Of a DNA stretch of 64,000 bases, positions 33,454 to 40,477 are shown in pieces (the first letter of the stretch is position 1; each line of letters begins with the position of its first letter). The DNA comes from Myxococcales bacterium (GTDB taxonomy: Bacteria > Myxococcota_A > Polyangia > Polyangiales > Houyiibacteriaceae). The notes under the pieces are model-generated. The model did no database searches and was not told the DNA's origin. It was given only the letters and a program-made list of their open reading frames with translations. A program made the translations under genes and the position numbers. Location of the stretch: NCBI GenBank assembly GCA_029861865.1, contig JAOTYL010000016.1, positions 1-64,000 of the forward strand, in the 5' to 3' direction.

Positions 33454-35441
33454 GGGACGGCCGTCTTGGCGATTCGAAGCACCTCGGCGACGCTCCACGC
33501 CTGTGCGGGGGCGCCGCCCGGGCGGTGCGGAGGGTCGCCATCGAACACCTCGCCGATCTGACCGATACAGCCTTCTGTGCGGAAGTGGGCGCAGAGGCTC
33601 GCGAGGACCGGCAGAAGCTCGGCGTTCACCGACTTTGGCCCGTCGATCGCGCGAACCGCATCGGCATAGAGGCCTAGCAACCATGGCCATACGGTCCCCT
33701 GGTGGTACGCCAGGTCTCGATCGGCTTGTCCCCCCTCGTAGACCGGTCGATAGTCGGGGTCATCGGGAGACAGGGTGCGAAGGCCAACTGGCGTGAGCAG
33801 CTTGGTACGCACGGCGTGCAATGCTCGGCGCTTGTACGATTTGTCGAGCGGGACTCCAGGCAAGACGAGTGCCCAAAGCTGATTGGGTCGCAGCTTGCGA
33901 TCGGGGTTTCGGCCGTCGTGTGTGTCGGTCAAGAAGCCCAGATCTTGAAGCCAGAATTTTTCCTCGAAGTGATCCGAGAGTTTCTTCGCGGTTTCTTCGA
34001 GTGTCTTGCCGAGCTTGGGGCGGAGCTTTTTGGCCCACCGGCCCGCGGTGATCAGGCTGGACAGCCAAAGCGCATTGAGGTCGACGGCATAGCCCCACCG
34101 TGGCGTGACTGGGCGCTGATCGACGATGGCGTCCATCCAGGTGAGCGCCCAGGGTCCTTGGTCGACAAATAGAAACCCCTGGCGGTCCAGATGCACTCGG
34201 GCATCCGCCCCGGCGATGATGCACTCGATCAGGTCGAGGCACGCTTCTTGAAGAGCCACCACTCGCCGGCTCCGGGTCCGTCTGGAGGTGAGTGCGGTCG
34301 CCCGGATGAACAAGAGCGAGGCGTCGATCGCGTTCTTGTTTGCGGGCACGTCGCCGCTCTTTGGAATGTTTGGAATCAACCCGCCTTCCAGGCGCTCAGC
34401 CAGCGATTCGAGTATCGCCAAGGCGTCGTCGACCTTGTCCCGGGCGAGGCACAGTCCTGGAAGTGAAATGAGCGAATCACGAGACCACTCGCCAAACCAC
34501 GGAAACCCGGCGATCACGCCGGTCCGATTTCCGTGGAGCTTCACCAGATAAGCGTCGGCAGCATCGTCGAGCTCCTCGAGGAACGAACGGCCTTCGCGCG
34601 AAAGAGAGACCAGTACCTGCGGTTCGGGGCTCTCCGTGGGTGTCGTCCCGAGGCGCATGCTCAACGAAGTGTCACCGTCCAACGTGATGCAAAACTCTCC
34701 GGGCGTGAAGAGGTCCTCGGCGTCGTCGTAGCCGCGGGTGTTCTCCCATTCGTAGTGGACGCCTTCGTACCAATGGCCGTCCCTCCCGAATGTGCCCTGG
34801 GCACCGTGAAGACTGACCACGAGTGGAGGAACGTCTTTGTAGGGTCGCAGCGTAGCCTGTAGGAAGCTCCTGTCGTCGACGTCGACCTCTCCGTTCAGGA
34901 AAGGATTCGCGAACGTGAGTTTGTGGATTGGGCGGCATCGGATCAAGGGCCGCAACCTGAGCTGGACGGGTTCGGTGAGGCCTTCGATCGAGTAGCGAAG
35001 CCAGACCGCGTCGGTGCCGTCCTCCAGCCAAAGCTCGCGGATCACATCGAGGCCGGCGAACCGGTAGGTCCATCGCGGTTGGGGATCGAACTCGACCAAG
35101 TACTGAACCCCGTTGGGCTCCACGGCGTTTCCCCAGTCGTAGCTGTGAAGCGCGAACGTCTCGCCACCCACTTCAAACCATTCCTCGAGCTCCGCGGCGA
35201 TGTTGAGTGGCCCACCAATGCCGGGCTCGCGCACCGTGAGAAGGCTGTGGTACTTGCGGCGTGGGCGTCGATCGATTGTACCCATCGCGAAGGAGCCGCC
35301 GGCGTTCGTGCACAACCACTCTGCGTCGGGCCCAGCCTGCAAAACCGGCATCTCATCCGCGGCGTCGCTCGATGCGCGCGTGAGAAGACGGAGCCCTGCC
35401 GGGCTGTCAGATCGACTTGGAAACCAACTCGGGAGAATCAC
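33450..35441 (-). CDS. Glycogen debranching enzyme (amylo-alpha-1,6-glucosidase, GH133-type)
   Basis: A 663-residue enzyme. The N-terminal domain (EWLCTNAGGSFAMGTIDRRP, RKYHSLLTV) and the catalytic (alpha/alpha)6 barrel (AGFPWFGEWSRDSLISLPG, AYHQGTVWPWLLGLYADAV) fit the archaeal/bacterial GDE family that removes alpha-1,6 branches. First gene of the glycogen operon. The longest frame starts at GTG 35483, but a sigma-54 promoter predicts transcription from about 35479, so I chose GTG 35441; ATG 35351 is also possible. Its stop overlaps the next start. Confidence 0.9.
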   Translation of the reverse strand: MILPSWFPSRSDSPAGLRLLTRASSDAADEMPVLQAGPDAEWLCTNAGGSFAMGTIDRRPRRKYHSLLTVREPGIGGPLNIAAELEEWFEVGGETFALHSYDWGNAVEPNGVQYLVEFDPQPRWTYRFAGLDVIRELWLEDGTDAVWLRYSIEGLTEPVQLRLRPLIRCRPIHKLTFANPFLNGEVDVDDRSFLQATLRPYKDVPPLVVSLHGAQGTFGRDGHWYEGVHYEWENTRGYDDAEDLFTPGEFCITLDGDTSLSMRLGTTPTESPEPQVLVSLSREGRSFLEELDDAADAYLVKLHGNRTGVIAGFPWFGEWSRDSLISLPGLCLARDKVDDALAILESLAERLEGGLIPNIPKSGDVPANKNAIDASLLFIRATALTSRRTRSRRVVALQEACLDLIECIIAGADARVHLDRQGFLFVDQGPWALTWMDAIVDQRPVTPRWGYAVDLNALWLSSLITAGRWAKKLRPKLGKTLEETAKKLSDHFEEKFWLQDLGFLTDTHDGRNPDRKLRPNQLWALVLPGVPLDKSYKRRALHAVRTKLLTPVGLRTLSPDDPDYRPVYEGGQADRDLAYHQGTVWPWLLGLYADAVRAIDGPKSVNAELLPVLASLCAHFRTEGCIGQIGEVFDGDPPHRPGGAPAQAWSVAEVLRIAKTAVP

Positions 35442-35489
35442 GTTAGAACCCTGGGCCCAATGAATGGCCCGGACCAGGCACACCGCCTA

Positions 35490-35505
35490 AGCAGAAGGTA
35501 TGCCA
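35490..35505 (-). promoter_or_regulatory. Sigma-54 promoter of the glycogen operon (TGGCATACCTTCTGCT)
   Basis: On the minus strand, good matches in both halves with GG-N10-GC spacing. Predicted start about 35479. It places a 9-kb, four-gene glycogen operon under sigma-54. Confidence 0.75.
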
Positions 35506-35566
35506 AAGCCTGACGCGAACCATCGCGTCATTCCGTCACAACTCGCCAACAATATCACTGTCGACG

Positions 35567-35579
35567 CGCATTGCATGCG
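35567..35579. promoter_or_regulatory. UAS palindrome CGCA-N5-TGCG, glycogen operon, proximal
   Basis: Perfect copy centred about 94 bp before the predicted glycogen-operon transcription start. Confidence 0.7.
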
Positions 35580-35597
35580 GCTCGTAGCATTTTCTGG

Positions 35598-35610
35598 CGC
35601 AACTTGTGCG
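35598..35610. promoter_or_regulatory. UAS palindrome CGCA-N5-TGCG, glycogen operon, distal
   Basis: Second perfect copy, 31 bp from the first, centred about 125 bp before the predicted start. Paired sites three helical turns apart fit cooperative binding of NtrC-type dimers. Confidence 0.7.
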
Positions 35611-35617
35611 GATCGCC

Positions 35618-36436
35618 TCACGGTGACGGCTCCCGGGGGCCTTTGCTCGTCAGCGCCGGTGTGACATCGACCAATGTGTGGCACTGGCTGCACGCCGATA
35701 GGAGCTGCCCGAAAATTTCAGCCTGACCGCGAGTCGTTGGCTTCGCCTCGCGAGGCTCCCCAGGGCCCGGGACATAATCGTCTTCCGCGGTACTTCCCTC
35801 GATTGCGGCCGAGAAGGCGAGATCATGGACCTCGTAGGCAAGACGAGTCGCTCCCGGAGGACTTTCGGCGTCCGGTTTTTCCGGCCCATGAAGAGGTGCC
35901 TCGGCCAACACACGCGCGGCCCTTTGAAAGGTCTTCGGAGAGTCGCTCAATAATGCCTCCCACATTCTCTCGACCGCCCAGTAGTGCCGTCTCATGTGCA
36001 TCGTGAGGTCGTGTCCACCCGGAGCAGGGTCGAGCTTGATCGGGGGTCCACGGTCGAGGGCGTGATGGCACTGCCCGCATGCATACGACAATCGGGCAAA
36101 TGCCATGCAAGCCTCCTCGAGATCGCTACCCTCGCGCACCTGTTCGGCGAGTTCTTTCGTGATGCGTGCGTATTCCTTGCCCTGATCGGGGAACGGCACG
36201 TGTTCCATGAAGAATGCGAGCTTTCGCATCGATTGCCGGGCCATCGCGAGGTCGCCTCGAATCAGTGCATTCCTCGCCACAATCGAAAGTCCTGCGTGAT
36301 CGGCCATGACTTGATCGAAATTTGCTGGGAGCTTCGTCGCGGAAAGGTCTTCGACCTCGGTCTCGTCCTTCGAGCCGCATTCGCAACCGCTGAGCGCCGC
36401 AAGCCAGAGACTCAGTAAGACGATTCGCCCGACCAT
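35618..36436 (-). CDS. Di-heme c-type cytochrome lipoprotein
   Basis: A 272-residue exported lipoprotein with lipobox AALSGC (Cys about 18). Two heme-binding CxxCH motifs are visible: SYACGQCHHAL near the middle and SACSQCHTLVD near the C-terminus. The segment between is helical and resembles the cytochrome c' or c-556 fold with paired hemes. It would act in the periplasm in electron transfer or heme ligand binding. It follows the tandem USP gene by 47 bases and may belong to the hemerythrin-USP transcript. Confidence 0.85.
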   Translation of the reverse strand: MVGRIVLLSLWLAALSGCECGSKDETEVEDLSATKLPANFDQVMADHAGLSIVARNALIRGDLAMARQSMRKLAFFMEHVPFPDQGKEYARITKELAEQVREGSDLEEACMAFARLSYACGQCHHALDRGPPIKLDPAPGGHDLTMHMRRHYWAVERMWEALLSDSPKTFQRAARVLAEAPLHGPEKPDAESPPGATRLAYEVHDLAFSAAIEGSTAEDDYVPGPGEPREAKPTTRGQAEIFGQLLSACSQCHTLVDVTPALTSKGPREPSP

Positions 36437-36483
36437 GATGCGCGTATGATGCCCTCTAGGGACGCATATTCAAGTTGGGTCTT

Positions 36484-37377
36484 TCAGCCCTCCTGGTGGG
36501 TCAGCAGTAGCGGAATCTCGCTGTCGTGGAGGAGCCGCCTGGCAACGCTGCCGATCAGGAGGCGCTCGATGCCGCTCTTTCCGGTGGTGCCCGCGCATAT
36601 CAGGTTTGCCCCTACGTCGTTGGCCACTTTGAGGATCCCCGCAGTGGGATCCCCCGTCACCAAGTGCGTCTGAATGGCTTGCGCGTCGATCGAAAAAAGC
36701 TCGTTGGCATCGTCTTTCAGCATCCCTTCGAGCCCCCGGTGCAGGGCCTGGCGACGCTTTTCGGCGGCCTCACCGACGACGGCTCCTCGATCCGTGTATT
36801 CGCCCCAAACGTCGAGGTAGCTGTGCACGAGGTGAAGAGACCCGTGGCAGACGCCATGAATAGCTCGCGCAACCTCGGCCGCGTGTTTGGCCGGCGCAGA
36901 AAAGTCGTAGGCGATGACTATCGAGCTCGGGACTCCATCGCCCTTTGGGGGAACGACGATGATCGGTGTGTGCACGGTCTTGAGAACCCGCTCGGTAATG
37001 CTCCCGTACATGAACTTCGAAACGCCGCTCCGACCATGCGTCCCTACGACCACCAAGTCGACATCGTGCTCTTTGGCATAGTCACGAATGACCTCGTGGA
37101 CCGTGCCTTCGCGGATCACCGTGAAGTGCTCCAACCCTGCTGTGTCGATCGTTTGAGACTGCTGATCGAGAGCCTCTTGCGCGTCGTTGAGGATGCGGGT
37201 GACGGCCTCCGGGCCCGGGCTGTACGAGAGATCCATCAGCAGATAGTTGGGGATGACCGGCGTGTGCAACAGATGGAGCTTCGCAGAGCATTGTTTCGCG
37301 AGCGCGATTGCGTAATCGAGCGCGAGGTATGCATTCTGGGAGAAATCGGTGGGGACGAGGATTTGATTGATCTGCAT
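36484..37377 (-). CDS. Tandem-domain universal stress protein
   Basis: A 297-residue protein with two USP domains. The first starts INQILVPTDFSQNAYLALDYA and contains DLVVVGTHGRSGVSKFMYGSITERVL, a canonical G-x2-G-x9-G-S ATP-binding loop. The second (about 153-297) starts SSIVIAYDFSAPAKHAAEVA and has NLICAGTTGKSGIERLLIGSVARRLL, also canonical. Both domains therefore probably bind ATP. It follows the hemerythrin gene by 36 bases on the same strand. Confidence 0.94.
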   Translation of the reverse strand: MQINQILVPTDFSQNAYLALDYAIALAKQCSAKLHLLHTPVIPNYLLMDLSYSPGPEAVTRILNDAQEALDQQSQTIDTAGLEHFTVIREGTVHEVIRDYAKEHDVDLVVVGTHGRSGVSKFMYGSITERVLKTVHTPIIVVPPKGDGVPSSIVIAYDFSAPAKHAAEVARAIHGVCHGSLHLVHSYLDVWGEYTDRGAVVGEAAEKRRQALHRGLEGMLKDDANELFSIDAQAIQTHLVTGDPTAGILKVANDVGANLICAGTTGKSGIERLLIGSVARRLLHDSEIPLLLTHQEG

Positions 37378-37413
37378 CTCGGGCCTTCGGTTAGATACTC
37401 TGGAGCTTACCCT

Positions 37414-37875
37414 TCAGCCGCCAAAAGTGTCCGTTGGCATGAGGCTATCGCGGAGAAGTTTCTCATTGACATAGTGTTTCTCTTCTTCCTCGATGTCCTT
37501 GCGCAGCATCTCCGCAAGGTCGGCGATCCCCTTTTCGATTTCGGCAGGAGACTTCGCGTCGAGGATGGCGTGCAACAAACGGTCGAGGTGCGCTCGTTGC
37601 TCGGCGTGTTCGGCGTGGAGGTGGCGTGCGCGTTCGGGTCCAAAGCCGTCCGCTTCGCTTATCGCCGGCACCATGTGGGTTTCCTCGAAGGTCATGTGAA
37701 GCTCGAGGATTCCTCGTAGGGCATATGCGGCGCGCTTAACCCGATCCTCCTCTTCTTCTCCCTCTCGGAGTTGTCGCGCGCCAACCTCCAGCTCCGCTAG
37801 CATCTTTTCGATCTCCCGGTGCTGGGTCAAAACCTTCTGACGAACTTCGGAAGGCATCAACGGATCGTCGCTCAT
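37414..37875 (-). CDS. Hemerythrin-like HHE-domain protein
   Basis: A 153-residue four-helix-bundle di-iron protein. The ligand pattern is TQHREIEKML, ELHMTFEETHM (His and Glu), HLHAEHAEQRAHLDRLL and EEEEKHYVNEKLL. It may store or sense O2 or NO, or protect against oxidative stress. ATG 37875 has AGGGAGG at the right spacing; the longer frame runs through the promoter. It is divergent from a USP gene, and both share two regulon palindromes. Confidence 0.9.
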   Translation of the reverse strand: MSDDPLMPSEVRQKVLTQHREIEKMLAELEVGARQLREGEEEEDRVKRAAYALRGILELHMTFEETHMVPAISEADGFGPERARHLHAEHAEQRAHLDRLLHAILDAKSPAEIEKGIADLAEMLRKDIEEEEKHYVNEKLLRDSLMPTDTFGG

Positions 37876-37905
37876 GTCATCCTCCCTTTTGACCGATCGA
37901 AGTCG

Positions 37906-37921
37906 TGCAAAGACTGAGCCA
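37906..37921 (-). promoter_or_regulatory. Sigma-54 promoter of hemerythrin operon (TGGCTCAGTCTTTGCA)
   Basis: The -12 half TTGCA is perfect, the -24 half has two substitutions outside the invariant GG. Predicted start 37895 leaves a 19- to 20-base leader that retains AGGGAGG, the cleanest geometry among the promoters found. Confidence 0.8.
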
Positions 37922-37954
37922 GAAGCCTTTAGCAGGATTTGCCCCGACCCGGCA

Positions 37955-37967
37955 CGCAACTTCTGCG
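37955..37967. promoter_or_regulatory. UAS palindrome CGCA-N5-TGCG, hemerythrin/USP divergent region, site 1
   Basis: Perfect copy, here extended to CACGCA-N5-TGCGTG. Centred about 66 bp from the hemerythrin start and 103 bp from the USP start. Confidence 0.7.
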
Positions 37968-37983
37968 TGGCCTCGGAATCTTT

Positions 37984-37996
37984 CGCAGAACATGCG
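37984..37996. promoter_or_regulatory. UAS palindrome CGCA-N5-TGCG, hemerythrin/USP divergent region, site 2
   Basis: Perfect copy 29 bp from site 1. Centred about 95 bp from the hemerythrin start and 74 bp from the USP start. Confidence 0.7.
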
Positions 37997-38037
37997 TGTT
38001 CTTGGATACGCTTTCGGCTTGATTCCGCTGCCCTGAT

Positions 38038-38053
38038 TGGCACGGAGCTTGAT
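38038..38053 (+). promoter_or_regulatory. Sigma-54-like promoter of USP pair (TGGCACGGAGCTTGAT)
   Basis: The -24 half is perfect; the -12 half reads TTGAT where TTGCW is expected, so the C of GC is missing. The site lies at the right distance from two regulon palindromes. Predicted start 38064 gives a seven-base leader. Confidence 0.5.
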
Positions 38054-38070
38054 ATAGAAAGGGTGAGCTC

Positions 38071-38547
38071 ATGGATCAGCCCAAGACGATTCTCGTCGGC
38101 ACGGACTTCTCGGACATCTCCGACGAAGCGCTTCGTACGGCGGCACTTTTTGCCAAGACGTTTGGCTCGCGAGTATTGGTGGCTCATGTGTTCGATCCGA
38201 CTCCGAACGTGCCGCCCGTCGTTTGGTCTCGGCCCGACCTTCTAGAACGCAGCATCAGAGTCGAGATCGAACAGGCGATTCGAGAAACACTCAGCGGAAA
38301 GACCGCGTCGCTCCTCAAGGACGTCCCCGAGGTGGAGCTGAGCGTGTGTCAGCATCCTTCGGCCGGTCGCGCTCTGTGCGAAATCGCGGAGGACGAAGGC
38401 GCGGATCTTCTCATCTTGGGATCTCACGGTCGAAGCGGGTTATCCCGCGCTTTTCTGGGAAGTGTTGCCGAAAAGGTCGTGCGTCACGCCCCATGCCCTG
38501 TGTTAGTCGTGCGCGAACGGCGAAAAGAAAAGAAGGGTGGTGGATAA
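38071..38547 (+). CDS. Universal stress protein (single domain)
   Basis: A 158-residue single-domain USP. It begins KTILVGTDFSDISDEALRTA and ends with DLLILGSHGRSGLSRAFLGSVAEKVV and HAPCPVLVVRERR, the canonical ATP-binding loop and final strand. A basic tail (RRKEKKGGG) follows. Three bases separate it from the next USP gene, so the two form an operon divergent from the hemerythrin operon. Confidence 0.95.
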   Translation: MDQPKTILVGTDFSDISDEALRTAALFAKTFGSRVLVAHVFDPTPNVPPVVWSRPDLLERSIRVEIEQAIRETLSGKTASLLKDVPEVELSVCQHPSAGRALCEIAEDEGADLLILGSHGRSGLSRAFLGSVAEKVVRHAPCPVLVVRERRKEKKGGG

Positions 38548-38550
38548 CCG

Positions 38551-38964
38551 ATGGCGCTCATTCCGCGATTAGTCGTTGCTTACGATTTTTCGGATCCCGC
38601 ACGGCGTGCCTTCGAGCTCGGTGTGTTCATGGGTCGACAGCTCGATGCGGAGGTCCACGTGATCACCGTGCTCGACTCCGGCGACGAGAAAGACGCGTCG
38701 AAAACCAAGCGAGAGCTCGAGGATCTCAGAAAACTTCTCGAAATGCAGACCTGTGGTGCCGTCAAGAGCGATGACCTCCGAATCGAGTGTCATGCTTTGG
38801 CCGGCGACCCTGCCGAGGCGATCGTGGCCAGGGCTCGAGAGATCGACGCGCCACTGATCGTGTGCGGGACCACCGGCAAAGGAGCTGTCGCGCGCACTCT
38901 CTTAGGGAGCGTTTCTCACGAGCTGGTCCACCGAAGCGGGGCAATCGTCATGTCGGTGCCTTAG
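38551..38964 (+). CDS. Universal stress protein (single domain, short)
   Basis: A 137-residue USP beginning PRLVVAYDFSDPARRAFELG and ending LIVCGTTGKGAVARTLLGSVSHELV and SGAIVMSVP. The ATP loop is canonical in spacing. It is shorter than its neighbour in the helix 2 region. It is second in a two-gene operon. The 155 bases downstream contain the YwiC promoter region and palindromes. Confidence 0.93.
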   Translation: MALIPRLVVAYDFSDPARRAFELGVFMGRQLDAEVHVITVLDSGDEKDASKTKRELEDLRKLLEMQTCGAVKSDDLRIECHALAGDPAEAIVARAREIDAPLIVCGTTGKGAVARTLLGSVSHELVHRSGAIVMSVP

Positions 38965-39003
38965 GCGCTACCCAAGCGTCACAAGCCCGTTTATGACCAA
39001 ATA

Positions 39004-39016
39004 CGCAGTGCTTGCG
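39004..39016. promoter_or_regulatory. UAS palindrome CGCA-N5-TGCG, YwiC operon, distal
   Basis: Perfect copy centred about 103 bp before predicted start 39113. Confidence 0.7.
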
Positions 39017-39033
39017 CGACACGCTTCGGTAAA

Positions 39034-39046
39034 CGCACAAAATGCA
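39034..39046. promoter_or_regulatory. UAS palindrome variant CGCA-N5-TGCA, YwiC operon, proximal
   Basis: One-mismatch copy exactly 30 bp from the distal site, centred about 73 bp before the predicted start. Confidence 0.55.
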
Positions 39047-39086
39047 GGGATTCGTGTAGAACGAGGCAGGATATGCTCCTGATCGC

Positions 39087-39102
39087 TGGTACGCTCCTTG
39101 CT
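39087..39102 (+). promoter_or_regulatory. Sigma-54 promoter of YwiC-CBS-DHH operon (TGGTACGCTCCTTGCT)
   Basis: One change from TGGCACG-N4-TTGCW. Predicted start about 39113, seven bases before the first ATG. Confidence 0.8.
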
Positions 39103-39119
39103 CGTCCTCCCGAGCGCAT

Positions 39120-40034
39120 ATGTCTCTGGAACACACCGACGCGCTTTCGGATTCCGTCGGGCCGTCGATGCGACCGGTCGCGCCGCGAAATCGAGCTCGA
39201 AAGATGATTCCGCGAGAGCACGGCGCTTATGCAGAGCTGTTGTTTCCGATGACGGCTGTCTTCTTGGGGGGCTCACCGACCACCTCTTCGTTGTTGCTAG
39301 CCATCGCCGCGATCGCCTGCTTCATCATGAACGAGCCGCTTCTCGTGCTGTTCGGCCAGCGGGGCGCGCGCATGCAGCGTGAACAGGGTGGTCGAGCACG
39401 GCGCGCACTGGTCCTCTCGATGTTGGTCGCGATCGGTGCGGGCATCTCGGGGCTGTGGCTCGCTCCGCAGCACGCTCAATACGCGGTTGTCCTACCGTTA
39501 CTGCTCGGGGTCGGCGTCATGATGATGGCCATTGAAGGGCTCGAGCGCAGCGGGATGGGCGAGACGATGGCTGCCGCGGCCCTGTCTTCGGTGGCACTGC
39601 CGCTTGGGCTCGCGTCAGGGTTGGGCGTGCTTGCTTCGTCGGCCGTTGTGGGGATTTGGCTGGTGGCCTCGCTCTTGGGAACGTCCGTGGTACGGCTTAC
39701 CGTCGCGCGGACTCGGGCCAAAACCGACGAAGAGTTTCGCCGCGTTCGCGCCGCTAGGGCACTGGTCATCCTCGCATGCATCGCCGTGATCGGGGTCGGG
39801 GCCGCAGCGCCTCTCACGCCGCGCGGTCCGTTGTGGATCCTGACCGCGGCGGTCCCCGTTGCATTCGTCGTCGCGATTATCGCGATAGCTCGTCCCACCG
39901 CACGGAGTCTACGATCGATCGGGTGGGGGCTCGTGCTCGCCAATGTCTGCACCCTGGTGGCGGTCGTAGCCGCCCTGAAGCTGGTTCAGGATTTCCAGGC
40001 AGTAAAATCGACCCTACCATTTCCCATGTTTTAG
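39120..40034 (+). CDS. YwiC-like integral membrane protein
   Basis: Up to 304 residues with about nine hydrophobic segments. The family signature is IPREHGAYAELLFPM near residue 30, followed by EPLLVLFGQRG and a loop with ARARRALVL. YwiC lies beside the nitrate/anaerobic genes in Bacillus, and its function is unknown. Translation could start at ATG 39120, 39168 or 39204; the last lies two codons before the signature. It heads the operon with the CBS and DHH-CBS genes and has a strong sigma-54 promoter. Confidence 0.82.
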   Translation: MSLEHTDALSDSVGPSMRPVAPRNRARKMIPREHGAYAELLFPMTAVFLGGSPTTSSLLLAIAAIACFIMNEPLLVLFGQRGARMQREQGGRARRALVLSMLVAIGAGISGLWLAPQHAQYAVVLPLLLGVGVMMMAIEGLERSGMGETMAAAALSSVALPLGLASGLGVLASSAVVGIWLVASLLGTSVVRLTVARTRAKTDEEFRRVRAARALVILACIAVIGVGAAAPLTPRGPLWILTAAVPVAFVVAIIAIARPTARSLRSIGWGLVLANVCTLVAVVAALKLVQDFQAVKSTLPFPMF

Positions 40035-40063
40035 CTTGGCGACGTTCAAGAGAGGAGAGTTTC

Positions 40064-40477
40064 GTGCTCGCAAAAGACATCATGACCGAAAACCCTGTGA
40101 CCGCGACCGAGCTCATGTCGGTTGCCGAAGCGCTTACGCTACTCTACGAGCTCGATGTTCGGCACCTGCCTGTCGTTCGCGGTAGCGAGCTGGTCGGGAT
40201 CATCAGCGATCGAGATCTCCGAAGCTTCTCTGGTACAGACGAAGAAGGAGAGATCGACAGCGTGGAAAACGCGCGCACCGCGACCGTAAGCAGCTTCATG
40301 AACACGAGCCCCATCAAAGCCAGTCCCGAAACCTCCGCCCGCGAACTCGTGGAGCTCATGTTGTTGCATCGCGTGGGCGCCATTCCCGTGGCGGATGTCG
40401 ACACCGGCGATTTACTCGGCATCGTGAGCTACGTCGATCTGTTGCGCGTGCTCCAGGAGACGTTGGAACCTGCGTGA
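40064..40477 (+). CDS. CBS-pair protein
   Basis: A 137-residue two-CBS protein with a GTG start preceded by AGAGGAGAG. Motifs are AKDIMTENPVTATELMSV with HLPVVRGSELVGIISDRDL, and VSSFMNTSPIKASPETSA with AIPVADVDTGDLLGIVSYVDLL. It is 29 bases after the YwiC gene, and its stop overlaps the next start (GTGA). It is probably an adenylate-sensing accessory of the operon. Confidence 0.93.
   Translation: MLAKDIMTENPVTATELMSVAEALTLLYELDVRHLPVVRGSELVGIISDRDLRSFSGTDEEGEIDSVENARTATVSSFMNTSPIKASPETSARELVELMLLHRVGAIPVADVDTGDLLGIVSYVDLLRVLQETLEPA

Noticed and set aside
36438-36454. GG-N10-GC element just upstream of the di-heme cytochrome gene
   Set aside because: The predicted transcript would begin inside the coding region, and consensus match is weak.
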